DNA of 42,137 nt from contig CAZUGV010000014.1 of NCBI GenBank assembly GCA_964620425.1, forward strand, positions 1 to 42,137, in the 5' to 3' direction. Positions 34,041 to 41,800 of the stretch are shown here, piece by piece. The translations under genes were made by a program, and so were the position numbers. Origin of the DNA: DASXUG01 sp964620425 (lineage in GTDB: Bacteria > Pseudomonadota > Gammaproteobacteria > Burkholderiales > Methylophilaceae). The notes under the pieces are model-generated. The model searched no databases. It had not been told where the DNA came from and saw only the letters and a list, made by a program, of their open reading frames with translations. Within the stretch, counting starts at the first letter, position 1. Every line of letters starts with the position of its first letter.

Positions 34041-34412
34041 GCGCAAAAAGTGCATTCGTCCTTGTTTTGTGCGTCCCATAGTATCCAGCTTTGGGAGCTA
34101 ACTCGGGTAGTTTGGATAAGGTCATCAATTACACATTGTAAAGATATAGATTTAATGTGGAGAAAATTGAGAATAACAAACAGCTAAGTTTTTGATTTGT
34201 ATATAAAAAAATTATGGCGGAGAGCGAGGGATTAAATTTATTAAATAATTACTTTTAAATCATTATTTTATAGAATAAAAAATTAAAACACCCCCCAAAG
34301 TTACCCCAATTTAATTTCTTCAACTTTTCCTGATATTACTTGTTTTTCATCTCTTTAAGCGAAACGATTTATTGTATCTATTGCACGGGATTCGCTATGC
34401 TCTAATGTTAAT
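34041..34412. other. Intergenic island boundary region
   Basis: This is 372 bp of AT-rich sequence without a gene. It holds the tRNA-Ser-like attachment remnant (34215-34233). Farther on is a pair of C-tracts, CCCCCCAA and TACCCCAA (34291-34309), which could be recombinase arm sites. I see no integrase gene in the window. Confidence 0.5.
34215..34233 (-). repeat. att-like 3' end of tRNA-Ser
   Basis: TGGCGGAGAGCGAGGGATT on the plus strand is the reverse complement of AATCCCTCGCTCTCCGCCA, the T-arm and acceptor end with CCA of many proteobacterial tRNA-Ser genes. Identity stops inside the T loop and no other tRNA part is present. Such fragments are left at the far end of elements that integrate into a tRNA 3' end. 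The orientation predicts that the intact minus-strand tRNA-Ser lies to the right, beyond this window, with the island in between. Confidence 0.65.
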
Positions 34413-34776
34413 TCAGTATTCTATTAGTCTACATAGGAAATTCATCAGTAAGATTGTTTGAACCCCGCCTGAAAACCCATCTGAATCTTTCAGGTAAGCG
34501 GCCATCAGTTCATCGGTGCTTGTGCCTCTAAAGTATTTCACTACTGTTTGACCGTTTTGTGTGACCGATTCTAAATGTTCACCTTCTAAGAAGCAATCCA
34601 ACTGACCACTAGCCGAATTGCTATGGTGGATAGAGTAATCCATTTGGTCATAGCCGTAGGTTTCGGTAACACTGTTTTTAGTGAGAGTTGTCAGTCTGCC
34701 TTTGGCATCCCATGTTAGGGTTTTAGCACCTGTGCCTGTTTGTTCGGTAAGCCTGCCTTCAAAGTCGTAGCTGAAA
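34413..34776 (-). pseudogene. RHS core fragment (second copy, downstream part)
   Basis: Positions 34477-34776 align without gaps to 39911-40210 of the intact RHS gene at high identity. They encode FSYDFEGRLTEQ, YGYDQMDYS and FLEGEHLESVTQNGQTV with the same frame. Homology ends abruptly at both sides. At 34477 the frame reads on through 21 unrelated codons to a stop at 34413. At 34776 it meets the inserted operon. An ATG at 34643 would yield a 76-residue product, but it is best read as a remnant. Confidence 0.85.
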
Positions 34777-34883
34777 TTTACATCAATAATTTTAAAGTGG
34801 TAATTGCAGATAATGTGGGTTAATCTTCGTTTGTTAAATTATAGATGATTGTTTGATGTATAAAAACGAGGGCGTAAAGAAGC
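34777..34883 (+). promoter_or_regulatory. Leader of the three-gene operon
   Basis: This is AT-rich sequence between the RHS fragment and the first operon gene. TATAAA (34859-34864) could be a -10 box, with TTGTTA (34831-34836) too far upstream to be an ideal -35. Ahead of ATG 34884 is AAAGAAG, a weak ribosome site. Confidence 0.35.
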
Positions 34884-35876
34884 ATGTCTGAAACAATTAA
34901 TATTGCAGAGGTTGCTGCAAGAATTTCGAAAGATATTTTTAAGTACTTTAATTGGGAAGTTCATCCCAAAACTGACGATAACTTTAAATGTGCTAACGAA
35001 GATCATACCAGTGATGCAGGTACACCCAAACTCACGCACCCTGCGGATGTGGTTTTTTATTATGAAGATCCTTATTTGGGAAAGAAAATTTATCTTCATA
35101 CAGATTTGAAAAGTTATAAAGCAGACTCTATTACATCAACTAAATTGCGAGGAGCCTTTAAGTCGATGTGTATGACAGTTGAGTGTGCGAAAGAGTCTGC
35201 TGACTGGAGAGCCAAATATTCTATAGATTCAGATGAGCAGCATGAAGTAAGAGGAATGCTGTTTATTCATAATCATGATAGCGAATATCAAAAGTCATTT
35301 TACGATGCCATAGACAGAATTGATTTATATGGGCTACCTATTTCTCCTGGCTCAATTTTGCATTTTCTTGGGCCTCATGACATTCAACGGCTTTATAGTG
35401 TAACAAACGACATATTGCGGCTCAGAGGACTTGGTGAAGTTCCCAAAGAATATACATTTTACTACCCTGATCTAGTAATGAACCGAAGGCAAGGGGATGT
35501 ATGGGGGCAGCCTGCAACGATTGAATCTTTAACAGGACCGTATTTGATTATTCGGCATAAAGAAGCAGACAATTGCACCCCAGGGTATTTAATTTATTAC
35601 AACAGAGATGGTGACTCTCCCGAAGAGTTTGAGTATTTATTGGATACTTTATCTCGTTACCAGATGTTGGAGTCTGGTGAAAAAATAAAAATTAGAGTTA
35701 CAAGCACTGACTCAACCGATGATTTAAAAAGTGTATTTCATTTGGCTAAGAAAAAATACGTGAAAGCTTGGGGTTTCGATCCAAACAGAGAGGCACTGCT
35801 AGATAAAATTGAGATAGAGCGAATTACCAGTGTTACGGCCACATACAATCCTGGAGACATGGGGTGGAGAGAATGA
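34884..35876 (+). CDS. Unknown protein with PD-(D/E)XK nuclease-like signature (island gene A)
   Basis: This 330-residue protein is not one I can name. Its N-terminal third looks like a restriction-endonuclease-like fold. A helix (IAEVAARISKDIFKYFNW) leads into a strand with P53-A54-D55-V-V-F-Y. About 18 residues on comes a second strand ending Y-L-H-T-D74-L-K76, the spacing of PD-(D/E)XK nucleases. The rest (MLFIHNHDSEYQKSF, ILHFLGPHDIQRLY, FYYPDLVMNRR) is unfamiliar and may bind a partner or nucleic acid. It starts an operon whose next gene overlaps its stop (ATGA). Codon use (AGA, AGG, ATA) and base content are more AT-rich than in the core genes, which suggests transfer. Confidence 0.75.
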   Translation: MSETINIAEVAARISKDIFKYFNWEVHPKTDDNFKCANEDHTSDAGTPKLTHPADVVFYYEDPYLGKKIYLHTDLKSYKADSITSTKLRGAFKSMCMTVECAKESADWRAKYSIDSDEQHEVRGMLFIHNHDSEYQKSFYDAIDRIDLYGLPISPGSILHFLGPHDIQRLYSVTNDILRLRGLGEVPKEYTFYYPDLVMNRRQGDVWGQPATIESLTGPYLIIRHKEADNCTPGYLIYYNRDGDSPEEFEYLLDTLSRYQMLESGEKIKIRVTSTDSTDDLKSVFHLAKKKYVKAWGFDPNREALLDKIEIERITSVTATYNPGDMGWRE

Positions 35877-36970
35877 AAAAAAACGCGCATGGACCATCAC
35901 TATATTACGCTACAGATAAGAATGTTTTTGATGCATTGAATCAGCATAAAGTAGATATGCCTACAGTCATAAAGCTTTTTCAACGCAGAAACATTATTGT
36001 GAGTAAAAAAACACCAAGAGAAGACCTAGCAAATTATTTTGCTAGATTAGGTCACGATTATTTTGATCATAAAGACATCTCTTCACGCCTTGGAATCACA
36101 CCTAGAAGAGAGAGAATTACTTCAATGGACGTTATAGGGGAGAATGCTGTAGATGCTCTACAAGTTGCAGTTGATAAACTAAAGCAAGAGTTAGAGTCTA
36201 CTGGTGATGTAGTTCAAGTTACTCGAGACGGTAGCACTCTAACTATGAATGTTCAATATTCAACAATTGATTACAAGCTTAGTGAGTTTGCCCAGGTTCA
36301 AGTTAGAGATGGTATTGTTGAGTTCGAAAAAACGGATGATGGGTACATAGTTCGAAACACACATAATGATTACCTTAACAATGTTAGAGACAGTCTTATT
36401 GGTAAAATCGAAAAAGGCATGTCCGAGCCAATTAAAAAAAAGGCGGTTTCGTTATTTGATATAACTGAGTCAAAGTTGAGATCAAAATTTTTTCATGAGC
36501 TGGTTAACAATCTTCCTGGATACATGCGCAAGGACGTGACGGATGTTTTCGTTTATAAGGCTAAGCCTGAAATCGAAGATGATGAGGATGATGAGACTGA
36601 TCCAGATACCCATGTGGAGAGAGTTGCACTAAGAGGTAATGGTGTTACTCGATCACAAATTTTAAATGCGTTACTGGATGATAATTTATATTACATAACT
36701 AAAATTGGGTGGACTACTCAAGAAAAATCTGGTGTAGGTAATGTATATGACATCGAAGCGGTTTTTTCTGACCCGAAGGATTGTACTGGATTTTCATTTA
36801 TCTTAAGTGGTGTATATCCTTTCGAAGAGGGCTCTGTTTCCTCTCGGAGAAGAGTGCCTAATAAACAAGAAATAGATGCAATTTCTAGAGTTGTTGAAGC
36901 GAAAGCAAGAACACTTGTGGTCGAGTTAAAAGCTGAAGCTGAAAAACTATCTAGTTTGGCGAACGAGTGA
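35873..36970 (+). CDS. Unknown operon protein (island gene B)
   Basis: The protein is 365 residues from ATG 35873, which overlaps the previous TGA by four bases (ATGA) and has GGAG just upstream. A GTG at 35864 is less likely. I recognise no family. The N-terminal 80 residues are helical and basic (MPTVIKLFQRRNIIVSKKTP, SSRLGITPRRERITS) and could bind nucleic acid. The middle is a mixed strand/helix region (LTMNVQYSTIDYKLSEF). A strongly acidic run (EIEDDEDDETDPD) lies near residue 240. The C-terminus ends in a charged helix (KARTLVVELKAEAEKLS). No Walker or nuclease motif is visible. Tight coupling to genes A and C implies a complex. Confidence 0.7.
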   Translation: MKKNAHGPSLYYATDKNVFDALNQHKVDMPTVIKLFQRRNIIVSKKTPREDLANYFARLGHDYFDHKDISSRLGITPRRERITSMDVIGENAVDALQVAVDKLKQELESTGDVVQVTRDGSTLTMNVQYSTIDYKLSEFAQVQVRDGIVEFEKTDDGYIVRNTHNDYLNNVRDSLIGKIEKGMSEPIKKKAVSLFDITESKLRSKFFHELVNNLPGYMRKDVTDVFVYKAKPEIEDDEDDETDPDTHVERVALRGNGVTRSQILNALLDDNLYYITKIGWTTQEKSGVGNVYDIEAVFSDPKDCTGFSFILSGVYPFEEGSVSSRRRVPNKQEIDAISRVVEAKARTLVVELKAEAEKLSSLANE

Positions 36971-37650
36971 TGATGGTTCGGTATCGCTGGTATAGTATTA
37001 GAGTGCCTAAGACATTAGAGAGTCTTTCTGATGCGCTATTGCAACGCCCATTTACACAAAGTGACAGTTTTGGATTTTCTCGATTAAATAGAGATACAGA
37101 AAGCCCGCCACTAAGATTTTATTGGAAAACTAAGGTTGTAGTTACAAGCTTTGATGAGCTAGGTAACGCTTCATATTCGGACATTGTAAATATTAACTAT
37201 GATGACCTTAGTCTCATAATTGTAAAGAATCAATTATTTATGAGAGTTGAAAATCCTGGAAGAAGTATTAGGGAGTTGCTTAATGCAATAGAGTCTATAG
37301 TGGGGCTTGGCTTTTCAAGTGAGCCAGTTTTGTTTAGACATTTTGACCCTTTAAAAGTATTTGTGGATGCTGACTCCATAAAGTTAATCGGTCTTAAGGT
37401 TGCCGATGTTGTCGTATCAAACGATTTGGTTTCGAGTATGGAATTTTCATCAAAACAAGGAATTAACCTCAACGAAGTAAGAGTTTTAGATGGATTAAAA
37501 TATAAAGTTGATACAGGGACTTATGAATTAACCTATGAAAGTGCAAGAGGGCAGATATCGGTTTCATCGGGTGGTTTAGTGAAAATTAGCGGTCAGCTTT
37601 CACCTAAATTATTACATCAGCTTGAGGCTTTGTTACCGTACTTTAAATAA
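36970..37650 (+). CDS. Unknown operon protein (island gene C)
   Basis: The protein is about 226 residues from ATG 36970, which overlaps the gene B stop as TGATG; an ATG at 36973 is equally possible. No family is recognised. It is strand-rich with a Trp/Tyr-rich N-terminus (RYRWYSIRVP) and a C-terminus of alternating hydrophobics (GQISVSSGGLVKISGQLSP). It has no transmembrane helix, signal peptide or catalytic motif I can see. It closes the operon. RHS fragment sequence begins about 50 bp after its stop. Confidence 0.7.
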   Translation: MMVRYRWYSIRVPKTLESLSDALLQRPFTQSDSFGFSRLNRDTESPPLRFYWKTKVVVTSFDELGNASYSDIVNINYDDLSLIIVKNQLFMRVENPGRSIRELLNAIESIVGLGFSSEPVLFRHFDPLKVFVDADSIKLIGLKVADVVVSNDLVSSMEFSSKQGINLNEVRVLDGLKYKVDTGTYELTYESARGQISVSSGGLVKISGQLSPKLLHQLEALLPYFK

Positions 37651-37700
37651 TTTAGCAAATGCAGCCAGCCTGAGCTTTTCTCATGTTGTCTTAAATAACA

Positions 37701-37774
37701 ATCAGGTTCTCTACTTTGTCATAAGTAAAGCTCAGTTGGGCGTTGCGGCTATCGAGCTTTTTAGTCAGGCGGTT
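37701..37774 (-). pseudogene. RHS core fragment (second copy, upstream part)
   Basis: Nearly identical (two differences by eye) to 40736-40809 of the intact RHS gene. It is the upstream partner of the fragment at 34477-34776. In the intact gene these two segments are 525 bp apart; here about 2.9 kb with three plus-strand genes lies between them. Its right end coincides with the stop codon of the 191-residue gene. Confidence 0.8.
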
Positions 37775-38348
37775 AACGCTTGACATCGCCTTCTCTTGGT
37801 TGGCGCAGGTCTTGGGTTAAACGACCGCCATTATCAAAATACTTAACGGCCTCTGGCCCAACATAAACGCCTGAATGCTTGAAATACTCAAAGCGTTTTT
37901 TAATGGATTTTTTAAAGGCATTGAAGATAGCTAAAGAGTCTGGATGAACGGAGTTTGTAGCAATCCAGCCCTCAAGTAAGCCTTCACCCCATTGTTCACT
38001 TTGGTGGAAACCACTTGGGCGAAATTGAACCCACTGATAATTAGGGGGGTAAGGAATAGAGGTTGGTACAAAACCGTACTTTTCTGGGACTTGTCGATGA
38101 GGCATATGTCCGAATGGAAGTTTGGCATTTTCTGGCAATACAAAAAAAGCAACTGTTCCCGCATCAAACGGAGCTCTGCTTGCTCCAAAATCTGACGCTT
38201 CTAACGGGTTTTGGTAAACCCTAAAATCTGGTTCTAACCGCCATTCATCAACCGTATATTTAACCTCTAATTGCGCTGCAATATCAGCAATCACGAGCTC
38301 ATAATCAGCCTTAGTTGCATAATGATAAATTGAATGACCTCTTGACAT
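37773..38348 (-). CDS. Candidate immunity protein of a displaced RHS module
   Basis: This soluble protein has 191 residues and AAAGG about 6 nt ahead of its ATG. It begins 17 nt after the stop of an orphan RHS C-terminal tail, the position an immunity gene normally takes. Its sequence (VAFFVLPENAKLPFGHMPHR, YQWVQFRPSGFHQSEQWGEG) is rich in aromatics and prolines and matches no immunity family I can name. The last residues abut the RHS core fragment. Function is inferred from position; a stand-alone hypothetical protein is the alternative. Confidence 0.6.
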   Translation of the reverse strand: MSRGHSIYHYATKADYELVIADIAAQLEVKYTVDEWRLEPDFRVYQNPLEASDFGASRAPFDAGTVAFFVLPENAKLPFGHMPHRQVPEKYGFVPTSIPYPPNYQWVQFRPSGFHQSEQWGEGLLEGWIATNSVHPDSLAIFNAFKKSIKKRFEYFKHSGVYVGPEAVKYFDNGGRLTQDLRQPREGDVKR

Positions 38349-38364
38349 TAAGTACCTTTAATTA

Positions 38365-38487
38365 TTATTTGGAATAAACAGAACGCATTTGATTGTTGTT
38401 TGATTTGTTGGGGTAACTTAAAAAACCGCCATTAGCACCACCCAAGCCAAACGAGAATGACCCACCTCCAAAACTGAGGTAAAAGTT
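38365..38487 (-). pseudogene. Orphan RHS C-terminal tail
   Basis: On the minus strand a start-less frame reads NFYLSFGGGSFSFGLGG and then YPNKSNNNQMRSVYSK before a TAA at 38365-38367. This closely resembles the last 30 residues of the intact RHS protein (SFSFGLGGAAGGYLLYPNKP, then NNNQMQAVYGK). It sits directly after the first immunity gene and directly before the 191-residue gene. It looks like the remains of an earlier toxin tip left behind when a new tip/immunity pair was acquired. Confidence 0.8.
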
Positions 38488-38500
38488 ATGCGTTTTTAGG

Positions 38501-38860
38501 TTAGGCTAATGGCATGCCTTTGAACAACACGTAAATTATGGCAGAGATAAGAGACATAACACCAATAAATGCAGGGAATGCGCACACAATATAAAAATAC
38601 CATTTGTAGCCTTTGGGTACATAGTAACCATAGCCGATGATTGAAAAAATAACCAAACTTGCGCCCCAGATAAATGCTAGAACTAAGTTTTCTTTTTTGA
38701 TCTCAATCACCCAAACAACTGATAAAAAGAGTTGGATATACATCGCGAGAGGTGTCCCAACCCAGGTAATTAAATAATGACCAACTCGGTCTAATACATT
38801 CTGCATTTTCTTATTATCCGCTATCTGATATAGAGCGGCTTTTTTCCAATTAATCTTCAT
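38501..38860 (-). CDS. Small membrane protein, candidate RHS immunity protein
   Basis: This inner-membrane protein has 119 residues and three predicted helices (about 32-52, 58-78 and 86-112). The start ATG overlaps the stop of the RHS gene (TAATG), so its translation is coupled to the toxin. That is the usual place for a cognate immunity gene. A membrane-embedded immunity protein suggests that the toxin acts at or in the membrane. It belongs to no immunity family I can identify. Confidence 0.65.
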   Translation of the reverse strand: MKINWKKAALYQIADNKKMQNVLDRVGHYLITWVGTPLAMYIQLFLSVVWVIEIKKENLVLAFIWGASLVIFSIIGYGYYVPKGYKWYFYIVCAFPAFIGVMSLISAIIYVLFKGMPLA

Positions 38861-41800
38861 TATTTCCCATAAACGGCTTGCATTTGATTATTATTAGGCT
38901 TATTTGGGTATAACAAATACCCACCTGCCGCACCTCCTAAGCCAAATGAAAACGAAGTTCCATTAAATGTCGAGTTTGCAGACGAATTACACAAAGTACA
39001 CGCCGAACCATTATACCAATCTCTAGCAATCGATGCCCCGCCTCCAGCAGCACCGAATAAATTGGCAGTAGTTCCTCTTGACAGACCTGGCGTTCCCACC
39101 GAAATTCCTAACGAGTTTGGCATCGCATTAATCTTACTACTTGCTGCCGCCCAATTATCAATCTGCATTTGATTTTGTCTTACAAATCCACCAGCATTAT
39201 TATAATATCCGCCAGCAGGTACTTTGAGAGAGAGTAGGTCTGTACCTAAATCAACAGTATCCGCAACTCCCAGCGCAAATTTATTGCCAGGGAAATTTCC
39301 CTCAGCGATTAGTCTAGGCAATGAGCTAGGTAGAGAGGCTGGTTTATTATTCCAAGCATCAAGAGCATTTTGGTAATTAAGTGCTACGCCAGTTGCACCT
39401 TTAGTAACCAAGGTAGAACCCAAGGCAATCGTTCCATAACCCGCTAGTTGATTAATCCCTCCAGGACCCGCTGCCGCTAAAGCTGAACCGCCTCCGATTA
39501 ATGTCCATCCGCCATAGGTAGTAAATCCATTCCCAATTACCCCGAATGCTGACCCAGCAAAATTTTTCCAACCATCCCAACTATTCGGTGCCATCCCACT
39601 AGGATCATTCGCATTGACAGGATTATTATCCACATATGCATAGAAGTTAATCCCCGCCTCAAACCCCAACGGATCTTCACTGATAAATCTCCCACCGTCA
39701 GCATCATAGTATCTGGCACGGTAGTAGTAAAGCCCCGTGCCATCATCCTCACGCCCTGTGTATTTTAATCGGTTTGGGCTTGACCCTGTTTGGCTTTGTG
39801 TTGCACCAAAAGCACTGTATGTTGTGGATTGAATAATGCCACCATTATGCCCCGTCACTTGCGTGGTGCTGGTGACGTTATCATGGTGGAATTGGAAAGG
39901 CTTGGTTTTGCCATCCGTATCTTTCAGGTAAGCGGCAATCAGTTCATCGGTGCTTGCGCCTCTAAAGTATTTCTCTACTGTTTGGCCGTTTTGTGTGACT
40001 GATTCTAAATGTTCACCTTCTAAGAAATAATCCAGTTGACCATTGGCGGTGTTGCTATGACGGATACGGTAATCCATGGGGTCATAGCCGTAAGTTTCAG
40101 TAACGCTATTTTTAGTGAGGGTTGTCAGGCGACTTTTGGCATCCCAAGTCAGGGTTTTAGCACCAGTGCCTGTTTGTGCGGTGAGTCTACCTTCAAAGTC
40201 ATAGCTGAAACTACTCTCTAGCGTGCCAGTGGCGCTACCGATACGAATCTCAGCCAAGCGGTTGGTATTAGGCGTGTAGTTGTAATAGCGGGTATTGGCA
40301 TTAGTGGTGAGGCTACCTTTAGTCACTGTTTTACGGTTACCCACTTTATCGTAAGTGTAGGCTTCATCATTCAAGGTATTCGGGTAATCTGCACTTGTGA
40401 GGCGATACAGTGCATCATAAGTAAAGGTAGCTGTGCCTGTATTTGCGCCTACTGCGTTGGTTTGAGTGAGGATATTACCCATTCTGTCTCGGGTGTAAGT
40501 GGTATCACTGACTAGCGCATTGGCTGCATCGTATTGGGTGAGGCGACTCACCCAGCCATTCGCATCATATTGAGTCAAGGTGCGTGCGCCACTATTGCTC
40601 ACTCTGGAGAGTACACGCCCAGCGGGGTCTAGCTGGTAATCTGCTTGGATATAATCAAGGTTACTCAAACCCACTAAACGATTGGATGCGTTGTATAAAT
40701 AATTGGTGGTGGTGTTTTGATAGGTGGTTTTGGTGAGCAGGTTATCTACTTTGTCATAAGTAAAGCTCAGTTGGGCGTTGCGGCTATCGAGCTTTTTAGT
40801 CAGGCGGTTTAAACGGTCGTAAATAAAGCTATAACCCACTAGATTGTTAGCACTACTGGCTTTGTTGCCTGCGGCATCATACCCAAAAGTTTCCACACTA
40901 TTGTCTTTAAGGTAATCCACACGGATAGGACGATTAGCATTGTCATAAGTGTATTTGCTGATTTCACCTAGACGGTTGGTTTTTTGATAGGGGTTGCCCG
41001 CTTCATCTAATAGATAGGTGCTGGTTTTAGCACTATGGTCGGTTTCACTGACCAAGCGGCCAAGGTCGTCATAAGCAAAGCTGTAAGGTTTATTCTCAGG
41101 GTCGGTGAGGGTTAGGCGGTTGCCTAATAGATCATAGCTAAACTTGGTTTCACCATTGAATGCATCGGTCACTTTAATGACACGCCCAATTTCATCATAT
41201 TGCTGGCTTTGCGTGCAGCCTAAGGTGTTTTTAGGTTGTAGCCCTGCCTGAGCATTGGCATCAATGGTGCAAATGAGGTTGTTGTTGGCATCGTATTGAA
41301 ACTCGGTACGATACCCTTTCGGGTCAATGGTCGCTGTTTTGCGCCCTAGCGCATCGACTTCAAATTTGATTGTTTCGTTATTGGCGTTAGTGATGGCCAC
41401 CACATCACCACGCAAGTTGTACGTGGTGTCGGTACGGTAGCCTGTGGCATCAATGACGGCGGTACGGCGGTTCATTTCGTCGTATTCAAAGCGAGCGGTG
41501 TGGCCTTCTGCATCCAGTACCGCAATCACATTGCCTGCTACATCATAAGTATTGGTGGTGGTGTTATTTTCAGCATCTGTTTCTGATTTGACGCGATCCG
41601 CTGCGTCAAAGGTGCGTGTGACAACATCGCGCACATCATAAGTCGTATCTGGCTTTTTATAGCGGTGCGTCACTTTCCATAGCTGACCATTGGCATCAAA
41701 GTGATTGATGGCTTCGTTTCCTAAGCTGTCCGTCACTTTAATCACACGGTCTAGCGCATCATAATCATAACTGGTGGTGAGGTTAATTAAGGCCGCATTG

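Noticed and set aside
34413..34643. 76-residue product from the RHS fragment as an independent gene
   Set aside because: Its ATG is an internal codon of RHS homology and the frame continues upstream; the end is unrelated read-through.
38405..38416. TTGGGGTAACTT shared, inverted, with the C-tract region near 34302
   Set aside because: At 38405 it is coding sequence for the orphan RHS tail (SYPNK). The match is short and most likely chance.
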